Position numbers and translations under genes: made by a program. From NCBI GenBank assembly GCA_040002845.1, contig JBDUDR010000087.1, positions 1-11,793 on the forward strand: DNA of 11,793 nucleotides, given 5' to 3'. The DNA comes from JBDUDR01 sp040002845 (GTDB taxonomy: Bacteria > Actinomycetota > Actinomycetes > Propionibacteriales > Nocardioidaceae). A model generated the notes under the pieces. That model saw only the letters and a program-made list of their open reading frames with translations, searched no databases and had not been told where the DNA came from. This document shows, in pieces, positions 6,698-11,793 of the stretch. Each line of letters starts with the position of its first letter. Position 1 is the stretch's first letter.

Positions 6698-6703
6698 GCG
6701 CGA

Positions 6704-7099
6704 GTGACAGACGCGTCCTCCAACCCCCAGGATCTGCCCCTCGGGCTGCGCCTCGGGGCAGGTCTGGTGGGGCTTGAAGCCGCTGCGTTGCTTGTGCTCG
6801 CCGGTGTCGAGGTGAGCTCGCTGGCCTACGACAGACTCGCCCTGGGGATCACCACGACCGCGTTCTTCGTGGTGTACGCGGTCGCGCTCGGCGCCTGCGT
6901 GTACGGCTTGTGGCACTGCAAGCGGTGGAGCCGCAGTCCGGTGGTGCTGACCGAGCTCATCGGGTTGGGCGTCGCGTGGTCGTTCTTCGGTGGCTCGACG
7001 GTCTGGGTGACTGTCGTGTTGGGCTCGCTGGCGATCGCAACGCTGGTCTGTATCCTCCTGCCTGCTTCAACCGCCGCCCTCACCTCCCCACCCCCCTAG
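6704..7099 (+). CDS. Small four-helix membrane protein of unknown function
   Basis: This 131-residue protein has about four hydrophobic segments (residues 15-35, 46-69, 79-96 and 97-119). The short charged loop HCKRWSRS lies between the second and third, and the tail is proline-rich. I do not recognise a named family; it resembles the many conserved small integral membrane proteins of actinobacteria. Frame continuity extends far upstream (to 6116), but that part is antisense to whiB1 and not protein-like. GTG 6704 starts just before a polar leader and the first helix, and it has a leaderless promoter pattern. It is a single-gene unit, divergent from whiB1 and convergent with the sigma factor gene 30 bp on. 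Confidence 0.7.
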   Translation: MTDASSNPQDLPLGLRLGAGLVGLEAAALLVLAGVEVSSLAYDRLALGITTTAFFVVYAVALGACVYGLWHCKRWSRSPVVLTELIGLGVAWSFFGGSTVWVTVVLGSLAIATLVCILLPASTAALTSPPP

Positions 7100-7103
7100 C
7101 CGC

Positions 7104-7129
7104 CCCCGCGATCCGACACTTATGCGGGG
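7104..7129. terminator. Possible bidirectional terminator hairpin
   Basis: CCCCGC at 7104-7109 and GCGGGG at 7124-7129 can pair as a 6-bp stem around a 14-nt loop. It fills the 30-bp gap between the convergent membrane-protein and sigma-factor stops. The loop is large and no T-tract follows, so the call is tentative. Confidence 0.3.
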
Positions 7130-7969
7130 CTACTCGGTCTCGAGCAGGTCGCCCCGCAGGCTCTCCAGCGTTCGGGCCAGCAGGCGTGAAACGTGCATCT
7201 GGGAGATGCCGAGCTCGTTCGCGATCTGGGACTGTGTCTTGCCGCCGAAGAAGCGCAGCAGCAGGATCTGCCTCTCACGCTCGTCAAGCTTGGCGAGCAG
7301 CGGTCGCAGGGCGGCGCGGTACTCGACGTTCTCGAGCGCATCGTCCTCGATACCGATCGCCTGGCCGACGGTCGTACGCGGATCGTCCGCTGTCTCTGGG
7401 GCATCCAGGGACAGCGTTGTGTAGGCGTTGGCGGACTCGATGCCTTCGAGGACGCGGTCGGGTTCGAGACCGAGCCGGTCGGCCAACTCGCCGACCGTGG
7501 GCGAGCGTCCCAGCTCTTGTGCGAGCTCGGCGCCGGCCAGACCGAGTGAGAGCCGCAGCTCCTGCAGCCGACGGGGAACCCGGATGGCCCATCCCTTGTC
7601 ACGGAAATGCCGCTTGATCTCCCCGACCACGGTTGGCGTCGCGTACGTGGAGAACTCGACCCCTCGCTCGGGATCGAACCTGTCAATCGCCTTGATCAGG
7701 CCGATGGTCCCCACCTGCATCAAGTCGTCGTACGGCTCGCCACGATTCCGGAACCTGCGAGCGAGGTGCTCGACCAGCGGGAGGTGCAGTGCTACCAGCT
7801 GGTCCCGGGCGGCGGTGCGGGCGGGATGGTGCTTGGGGCACCGCTGAAGCTCGGCGAACAGCGTTGCGCTGATCGCGCGGGTTTCGTTGCGGCTCGCAGT
7901 CACAGGTGCCTCTGGCGCCGCCCTCCGGCGCCAGGCCCCGACGGTGTGGACAGGAACGCTGCCAGTCAT
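7130..7969 (-). CDS. sigF: RNA polymerase sigma factor, SigF/SigB family
   Basis: This 279-residue protein is a group 3 sigma-70 factor. Region 2 spans about residues 58-128 and includes EPYDDLMQVGTIGLIKAIDRF and FSTYATPTVVGEIKRHFRD (each quoted in part). Region 3 follows (IRVPRRLQELRL, then RSPTVGELADRL). Region 4 covers about 218-275 and ends with the helix-turn-helix KTQSQIANELGISQMHVSRLL. This pattern is that of the stress and development sigma factors SigF, SigB and Streptomyces SigH. ATG 7969 is chosen because it overlaps the anti-sigma stop (ATGA). The frame is open to 8065, but that would overlap the partner deeply. The about 35-residue basic N-terminus is not conserved. Activity should be held in check by the upstream anti-sigma factor. 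No anti-anti-sigma gene is present here. Confidence 0.93.
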   Translation of the reverse strand: MTGSVPVHTVGAWRRRAAPEAPVTASRNETRAISATLFAELQRCPKHHPARTAARDQLVALHLPLVEHLARRFRNRGEPYDDLMQVGTIGLIKAIDRFDPERGVEFSTYATPTVVGEIKRHFRDKGWAIRVPRRLQELRLSLGLAGAELAQELGRSPTVGELADRLGLEPDRVLEGIESANAYTTLSLDAPETADDPRTTVGQAIGIEDDALENVEYRAALRPLLAKLDERERQILLLRFFGGKTQSQIANELGISQMHVSRLLARTLESLRGDLLETE

Positions 7970-8364
7970 TCGGCGCCGCCTCGCCTGCTCAGTGAGATCG
8001 AGACGGTGCCGTTGGGACCGAGCTGAGCATCGACCGAGCCGGCCAAAGCGTTCAGAACCATCCAAGGGAGCCCGTCACTAGAAGGTAGCTCTGACGCCAG
8101 TGTCTGTGCGCTGACCGTGACGGTCATCTCGTGCGGACGCAGGTCGTAGACACAATCCAGCGTGGCACCGGAGGCCGCCTGCCGGAGCAGCAGCCCGCAG
8201 GCTTCGTTCACCGCGATCCGCAGGTCCTCGATGTCGTCGAGAGTGAAGTCGAGGCGTGCGGCGAGCCCCGCCGTGGTGGTGCGCAGGACGGCGATGTACG
8301 CGCTGTCGGCAGGGACTTGCATGGTCACCCGAGCGTCGGGCCCACGACCGTTGTCCATGCTCAC
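7966..8364 (-). CDS. Anti-sigma factor, RsbW/SpoIIAB-type ATPase fold
   Basis: This 132-residue protein matches the GHKL ATPase-like anti-sigma factors (RsbW, UsfX, SpoIIAB). The N box is visible in DLRIAVNEACGLLL (about 48-61). A later segment GLPWMVLNALAGSVD replaces the usual GLGL-type G2 helix. A canonical DxGxG box is not obvious, as in other short actinobacterial members. It should bind and block the sigma factor encoded next, with which it shares a 4-bp ATGA overlap giving balanced synthesis. GTG 8364 is preferred because AGGAAGG lies 6 nt upstream; ATG 8358 in the same frame is the alternative. Its specificity for the neighbour is inferred from gene order. Confidence 0.85.
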   Translation of the reverse strand: MSMDNGRGPDARVTMQVPADSAYIAVLRTTTAGLAARLDFTLDDIEDLRIAVNEACGLLLRQAASGATLDCVYDLRPHEMTVTVSAQTLASELPSSDGLPWMVLNALAGSVDAQLGPNGTVSISLSRRGGAE

Positions 8365-8419
8365 CCCGAGCCTTCCTGCCGAAGTCGCTGCCGGAAATTC
8401 CGCCCTGCAGACGTCGTCA

Positions 8420-8451
8420 GGCCACCAGCATGCATGCCTGCCTGGATGGCC
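8420..8451 (-). terminator. Hairpin downstream of sodN
   Basis: GGCCA (8420-8424) pairs with TGGCC (8447-8451), extended by CCAG (8425-8428) with CTGG (8442-8445) around one bulged A. The loop contains the perfect palindrome GCATGCATGC (8428-8437). It lies in the 194-bp gap after the sodN stop and before the anti-sigma start. No T-tract follows, so intrinsic termination is uncertain. The rest of the gap shows no gene. Confidence 0.3.
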
Positions 8452-8558
8452 TAGCGCCGATCATGTCACGGCACGCTGGGCAATTGCTCGGTCCAAATGG
8501 GATGGATCGAACAGAATTCCTCGTTCTCATCCGTCACCACGCCGTTTGGCGGCGGTCG

Positions 8559-8960
8559 TCAGGGGCTCTTGGTCTCCCAGAAGATGTCCGCGATCTGGTC
8601 GATCTTGGCCAGCAGCTCGTCGGCCGTGCCGGCGTCCATGCTGCCCTTGGTGCCGGTCGCACCCGCGAGTTTTGTGGCCTCGTTGAACAGGGTGTGCAGT
8701 TGCGGGTACTTCTCAAAATGCGGGGCCTTGAAGTAGTCGGTCCACAGCACCCACAGATGGTGCTTGACCAGCTCAGACCGCTGCTCCTTGATGATCACAG
8801 CACGAGTGCGGAAGTCGGGGTCGTCGTTGTCCGCCAGCTTGCCGATGATGGCCTTGACGGACTCGGCTTCGATCTTGGCCTGAGCGGGGTCGTACACACC
8901 GCAAGGCAGGTCGCAGTGCGCGTAGACCTCGATCATGGGTGCAAAGAGTCGCCGGAGCAT
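8559..8960 (-). CDS. sodN: Nickel superoxide dismutase precursor
   Basis: This 133-residue precursor has a 14-residue propeptide (MLRRLFAPMIEVYA). The nickel hook HCDLPCGVY follows directly. Mature His1, Cys2 and Cys6 are the nickel ligands and Tyr9 gates the active site; the mature chain is 119 residues. The rest (DPAQAKIEAESVKA, HFEKYPQLH and the ending IFWETK) is typical NiSOD. The cytosolic homohexamer converts superoxide to oxygen and peroxide. It becomes active only after the propeptide is removed to free His1, presumably by the protease encoded divergently (sodX). ATG 8960 is supported by AAGGGA 6 nt upstream and by the 14-residue propeptide, which matches Streptomyces SodN from memory. 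Nickel-dependent control is usual in the family, but I see no certain Nur box. Confidence 0.97.
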   Translation of the reverse strand: MLRRLFAPMIEVYAHCDLPCGVYDPAQAKIEAESVKAIIGKLADNDDPDFRTRAVIIKEQRSELVKHHLWVLWTDYFKAPHFEKYPQLHTLFNEATKLAGATGTKGSMDAGTADELLAKIDQIADIFWETKSP

Positions 8961-9098
8961 TCCTGGTCCCTTCTGATTTGGCCGCTGGGTACTGGCAACC
9001 GGGCCTGGTGGCCGGCTCACGCGGAATGTGCCAGGTCCTGACTTTGCGACACTACTCCGCGGACGGCCCTGGCCTGGGGCGGGGGCATAGCGCAAATC

Positions 9099-9106
9099 GG
9101 AGGTGA
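9099..9106 (+). promoter_or_regulatory. Strong ribosome-binding site of sodX
   Basis: GGAGGTGA ends 4 nt before ATG 9111, leaving 7 nt between GGAGG and the ATG. It is one of the strongest Shine-Dalgarno sequences in the window and fixes the start. It contrasts with the several neighbours that have none. Confidence 0.75.
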
Positions 9107-9110
9107 CCTG

Positions 9111-9437
9111 ATGTGGTCGCGGCTGCCGAGGCTCGGTCTCGCTGTCGTGCGGGGCCGCTCGATGGAACCTACCCTGTACGCCGGCGATCGTCTGCTGGTC
9201 GCGTACGGGCGCACCCCCCGCGTCGGTCAGCTGGTGATCGTCCGCCTACCGGATCGACCGGTCTCGGTCAAGCGAGTGACTCGTCAGGTCGACGAGGGCT
9301 GGTGGGTCGAGCGCGACAACCCCCGGGAGGGGGTCGACTCCTGGCTGGTGGGGGCGATCCCGGCCGACGACGTGTTGGCAGTCGTCCTGTGTCGTTGGTG
9401 GCGGCCGCGAGACCGCCCCGGAGCCGGCGCCCGCTAG
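9111..9437 (+). CDS. sodX: Nickel-type superoxide dismutase maturation protease (S26 family)
   Basis: This 108-residue protein is a minimal S26 signal-peptidase-like protease. The catalytic serine is S17 in GRSMEPTL, and the general-base lysine is K54 in SVKRV. The late box ERDNPREGVDSWLVG corresponds to the DN/DS-R-G box of S26 enzymes. It lacks the long transmembrane anchor of LepB and has at most a short hydrophobic stretch at 9-14. This fits cleavage of a cytosolic substrate. The divergent sodN gene identifies the substrate as the NiSOD propeptide, cut between Ala14 and His15. This partner assignment is established for the family. The 150-bp gap to sodN holds both promoters. TTTGCG (9043-9048) and CGCAAA (9091-9096) form widely spaced inverted arms there. 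Confidence 0.93.
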   Translation: MWSRLPRLGLAVVRGRSMEPTLYAGDRLLVAYGRTPRVGQLVIVRLPDRPVSVKRVTRQVDEGWWVERDNPREGVDSWLVGAIPADDVLAVVLCRWWRPRDRPGAGAR

Positions 9438-9627
9438 TCGATCGGAGGACCCCTGGAGGGGCTGCTCGTGCACGCGCCTCGGGATTCCCGGTCGACGCAC
9501 GAGGCAGTGTGGCAGAATCGGCGGCTTGGGAGACCCCCACCCCAAGCGCCGGACAACCGAACGCCTCACCGTGGCGACCTGTCCGATGGCTGTCCTTAAG
9601 CATTCGTCTCTCTCAAGGTCTCCCGTG
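9438..9627. other. 190-bp intergenic region between sodX and malic enzyme
   Basis: This gap holds a 7-bp perfect hairpin (9524-9547). Before it lies a 43-codon frame at 9468-9599 that starts with GTG, 6 nt behind GGAGGGG. A TGGCAGAAT at 9510-9518 looks like an extended -10 and may promote the malic enzyme gene, although no good -35 is seen. The 43-residue product (starting VHAPRDSRST) has no recognisable similarity or helix pattern. Confidence 0.4.
9524..9547 (+). terminator. Hairpin: sodX terminator or malic enzyme leader structure
   Basis: GCTTGGG (9524-9530) and CCCAAGC (9541-9547) form a perfect 7-bp stem around a 10-nt C-rich loop. It lies 87 bp after the sodX stop and about 80 bp before the malic enzyme start. 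There is no T-tract. If the -10-like CAGAAT at 9513-9518 is used, the hairpin would sit at the very 5' end of the malic enzyme message instead. Confidence 0.35.
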
Positions 9628-10821
9628 ATGGTTACTCAGATGGTCCTGCCCGAGTCGCTCGGTGAGCGCGGTGACGATCCTGTCTTTGCGCTGCATCGCG
9701 GCGGCAAGATGCAGATTGCCAAGACGGTGCCCCTGGAGGATCGCGTCGACCTGTCGCTTGCGTACACGCCCGGTGTCGCCCGCGTGTGCGAGGCGATCGC
9801 CGGCGAGCCGGGGCTGGTCGACGACTACACCTGGATCGGCAACACCGTCGCGGTGGTGACAGACGGTACGGCCGTTCTCGGTCTCGGCGATATCGGGCCG
9901 CGGGCCGCCATGCCGGTGATGGAGGGCAAGGCGGTGCTTTTCAAGCAGTTCGGGGGCGTTGATGCAGTCCCCCTCTGTCTGGACTGTACAGACGTCGACG
10001 ACCTGGTCGACACCATCGCCCGGCTGGCGCCCTCGTTCGGCGGCATCAACCTCGAAGACATCGCCGCGCCACGTTGCTTCGAGGTCGAGCGGCGGTTGCA
10101 GGAGCGTCTGGACATTCCGGTGTTCCACGACGACCAGCACGGTACGGCGGTGGTGGTGCTGGCCGCGCTCACCAATGCGGTACGGCTGGTCGGAAAGCAG
10201 ATGGGTGACATCCGGGTCGTGATCTGTGGAGCCGGCGCGGCCGGCGTCGCCGTGGCGCGCATCTTGCTCTCAGCCGGCGTGAGCGACCTGTGCGTGGTCG
10301 ACCGGCGGGGGCTGCTCAGCCGGAATCGTGCGGATCTCACCCAGGTGAAGCTCAGCCTCGCGCAAGACACCAATCCCGCCGACCGGTCGGGCAGTCTTCA
10401 CGACACCCTTAAGGGCGCCGATGTCTTCATCGGGGTCTCGGGTGGAACGGTGCCCGAGTCCGCCATCACCGAGCTGGCCGACGAGGCGATCGTCTTCGCG
10501 CTCGCCAACCCCACTCCCGAGGTTGCTCCGGCTATCGCCCGTCGGCACGCGGCGGTGGTCGCTACCGGGCGGTCGGACTTTCCCAACCAGATCAACAACG
10601 TCCTGGCGTTCCCCGGGATCTTCCGTGGAGCCCTCGACGTCAGGGCTCGCCAGATCACGGAGGCGATGAAGCTGGCCGCCGCCCGCGCACTGGCCGCGCT
10701 GGTCGGTGAGTCGCTCACCGCGGAGTACGTCATCCCATCGCCGTTTGACCGGCGCGTTGCGGTCGCCGTCGCGGACGCGGTGAGCAACGCTGCACGTCGC
10801 GAGGGAGTCCATCGCCGCTAG
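9628..10821 (+). CDS. NAD(P)-dependent malic enzyme, short form
   Basis: This 397-residue enzyme oxidatively decarboxylates malate to pyruvate and CO2, producing NADH or NADPH. The malic N-terminal domain shows the catalytic tyrosine in LAYTPGVARVC (about residue 46) and the lysine in MEGKAVLFKQFGG (about 101). The metal-site acidic pair is in NLEDIAAP (about 143-144), and HDDQHGTA is at about 167-174. The Rossmann domain begins VVICGAGAAGVA (GxGxxG at 201-206) and ends with RSDFPNQINNVLAFPG. The C-terminal phosphotransacetylase-like domain of long MaeB is absent. Cofactor choice is not clear from sequence. The frame is open to 9526, but ATG 9628 (or the adjacent GTG 9625), behind AAGG, precedes the conserved region properly. 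Its TAG overlaps the putative promoter of the next gene. Confidence 0.93.
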   Translation: MVTQMVLPESLGERGDDPVFALHRGGKMQIAKTVPLEDRVDLSLAYTPGVARVCEAIAGEPGLVDDYTWIGNTVAVVTDGTAVLGLGDIGPRAAMPVMEGKAVLFKQFGGVDAVPLCLDCTDVDDLVDTIARLAPSFGGINLEDIAAPRCFEVERRLQERLDIPVFHDDQHGTAVVVLAALTNAVRLVGKQMGDIRVVICGAGAAGVAVARILLSAGVSDLCVVDRRGLLSRNRADLTQVKLSLAQDTNPADRSGSLHDTLKGADVFIGVSGGTVPESAITELADEAIVFALANPTPEVAPAIARRHAAVVATGRSDFPNQINNVLAFPGIFRGALDVRARQITEAMKLAAARALAALVGESLTAEYVIPSPFDRRVAVAVADAVSNAARREGVHRR

Positions 10822-10824
10822 GTT
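10819..10824 (+). promoter_or_regulatory. Putative -10 element overlapping the malic enzyme stop codon
   Basis: TAGGTT (TAnnnT) begins with the TAG stop of the malic enzyme and is followed by seven bases and then ATG 10832. There is no good ribosome-binding site, so a leaderless transcript is plausible. Read-through from the malic enzyme is equally possible, since the genes are only 10 bp apart. Confidence 0.35.
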
Positions 10825-10831
10825 GGTGAGC

Positions 10832-11793
10832 ATGTTCGCCGTCTTCGCCAGCCAATTCTCCGGCACTGACCCGCTGTCGGGTCTGGTGCTGGGCGATCGG
10901 CCCGAGCCATCGGTCCCGGATGGCTGGACCGCGGTCGATGTGCGTGCCGCGTCGTTGAACCACCACGATCTCTGGTCTCTGCGGGGTGTCGGACTCAAGA
11001 CGGACCAGCTTCCGATGATCCTGGGCTGTGACGCGGCGGGCATCGACGAGGACGGCGACGAGGTGGTCATACATGCGGTGGTCAGTCATCCCGACTGGTT
11101 GGGTGACGAGACCCTCGACCCCCGTCGATCGCTGCTGTCCGAGCGCTACCAGGGCACGATGGCCGAGCGGGTTGCCGTACCCCGCAGGAACCTCGTCCCC
11201 AAGCCGGCCACCTTCTCCTTCGAGGAGGCCGCCTGCTTGCCGACCGCCTGGCTGACGGCGTACCGGATGCTCTTCACGCAAGGGCGGCTCAAGCCTGGCG
11301 ACCGGGTGCTGGTCCAGGGAGCGGGTGGGGGAGTCGCGTCGGCGCTCATCACGTTGGGACGATCGGCTGGGCTGCGGGTGTACGCGACCAGCCGAGACGA
11401 GGCGAAACGTGCCCGTGCGGAGGAGATCGGGGCACATCTGGCGGTGCCGACCGGCGAACGGTTGCCGGAGCGGGTGGACGCGGTCATGGAGACGGTCGGG
11501 GCGGCCACCTGGTCGCACTCTGTCAAGTCATTGCGACCCGGCGGGACCCTGGTGATCTCCGGTGCGACGTCTGGCCCCGAACCGGACAACGCCGAGCTGA
11601 CCCGGGTCTTCTTCCTTCAGCTCCGAGTGCAAGGTTCGACGATGGGTACGCGAGATGAGCTGCGCGAGCTCGTGAGTTTCATGGAGCTCACCGGGGCTCG
11701 ACCACTGATCGACACGACGATGGCCTTGTCCCGGGCCCGCGACGGATTCGCGGCGATGGCCGAAGGAAAGGTCTTCGGCAAGATCGTCTTCAC
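10832..11793 (+). CDS. Medium-chain dehydrogenase/reductase, quinone-oxidoreductase-like (3' end outside window)
   Basis: An open frame of 320 codons runs to the window edge; the visible ending GKIVFT is where such proteins normally stop, so only a few residues are missing. The GroES-like N-terminal half (1-130) includes AASLNHHDLW and LGCDAAGI. Asn43 stands where zinc alcohol dehydrogenases have the catalytic cysteine, and the structural-zinc cysteine cluster is absent. The Rossmann half starts GDRVLVQGAGGGVASA (GxGxxG-type, 163-168), with ATSRDEAKRARAEEIGA after the second strand, which suggests NADP(H) use. This points to a zinc-independent reductase of the quinone-oxidoreductase/enoyl-reductase branch, with unknown substrate. 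It lies 10 bp behind the malic enzyme, so the two may share a transcript and a redox cofactor. Confidence 0.85.
   Translation, partial: MFAVFASQFSGTDPLSGLVLGDRPEPSVPDGWTAVDVRAASLNHHDLWSLRGVGLKTDQLPMILGCDAAGIDEDGDEVVIHAVVSHPDWLGDETLDPRRSLLSERYQGTMAERVAVPRRNLVPKPATFSFEEAACLPTAWLTAYRMLFTQGRLKPGDRVLVQGAGGGVASALITLGRSAGLRVYATSRDEAKRARAEEIGAHLAVPTGERLPERVDAVMETVGAATWSHSVKSLRPGGTLVISGATSGPEPDNAELTRVFFLQLRVQGSTMGTRDELRELVSFMELTGARPLIDTTMALSRARDGFAAMAEGKVFGKIVF

Larger units (their letters stand above)
6352..6703. other. 352-bp intergenic regulatory region between whiB1 and a membrane protein gene
   Basis: This divergent region contains no convincing gene. Near whiB1 it holds the ribosome-binding site GAAGGAG and a CRP-type palindrome (6421-6436). 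A weaker half-conserved match TGTCT-N6-TCACA lies at 6586-6601. An unusually AT-rich patch near 6630-6660 has the direct repeat TTATCA at 6634-6639 and 6645-6650, one helical turn apart. The leaderless promoter of the membrane protein is at 6692-6697. Confidence 0.6.

Noticed and set aside
6116..6703. Upstream extension of the small membrane protein
   Set aside because: It runs antisense through whiB1 and the intergenic region without protein-like composition.
8428..8437. Perfect 10-bp palindrome GCATGCATGC as an operator
   Set aside because: It lies in the loop of a hairpin downstream of sodN and far from a recognisable promoter; it is better explained as part of that structure.
9501..9560. 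Stretch with some likeness to a leucine tRNA D-arm (GTGGCAGAATCGGC)
   Set aside because: No anticodon arm, no T-arm GGTTC motif and no acceptor stem pairing follow.
1..11793. CRISPR array, insertion sequence or prophage
   Set aside because: No regularly spaced repeats, transposase or integrase motifs, or phage genes were seen; gene content is conserved chromosomal.

Overview
The window is GC-rich, uses GTG starts freely and is densely packed with genes. It carries WhiB1, a PdtaS-type sensor kinase, a SigF/SigB-class sigma factor with its anti-sigma factor, and a nickel superoxide dismutase with its own protease. Together these point to a high-GC Gram-positive chromosome (Actinomycetota). I cannot name the genus. 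The mix of WhiB1, SigF-type sigma, NiSOD, malic enzyme and a medium-chain dehydrogenase recalls, from memory, a Streptomyces core region (the wblE to sodN to malic enzyme neighbourhood). The convergent pdtaS/whiB1 pair also exists in Mycobacterium. I read it as conserved core chromosome. I see no insertion sequence, phage gene, CRISPR array, tRNA or rRNA.

Layout. (1) 1-1469, plus strand: the C-terminal part of a membrane protein with a degenerate HD domain, translationally coupled to a FlK-like hotdog thioesterase. (2) 1453-4544, minus strand, read right to left: a DUF2785 protein, an IlvG-like thiamine-diphosphate enzyme and a GNAT acetyltransferase, with gaps of 27 and 2 bp, so probably one operon. 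Its last gene overlaps the thioesterase tail to tail. (3) 4605-6351: pdtaS (plus) converging on whiB1 (minus). (4) 6352-6703: a 352-bp regulatory region with an excellent CRP-type palindrome, then a small four-helix membrane protein (plus). (5) 7130-8364, minus: anti-sigma factor and SigF-type sigma factor with ATGA overlap. (6) 8559-9437: sodN (minus) and its maturation protease sodX (plus), divergent. (7) 9628-11793, plus: NAD(P)-malic enzyme followed by a zinc-ligand-free medium-chain dehydrogenase cut by the window edge.

Much of the window concerns stress and redox sensing: PdtaS, the iron-sulphur protein WhiB1, an anti-sigma/sigma switch and superoxide removal. The malic enzyme and the dehydrogenase may supply or use reduced nicotinamide cofactor.

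No wholly new system is obvious. The best leads are: four genes whose start codon sits 6-7 nt after a TAnnnT hexamer (probable leaderless transcripts); a PdtaS sensor region with no cysteine; a CRP site before whiB1; an HD domain missing most HD-GYP ligands but coupled to a thioesterase; and the DUF2785/IlvG-like/GNAT operon, whose substrate is unknown.
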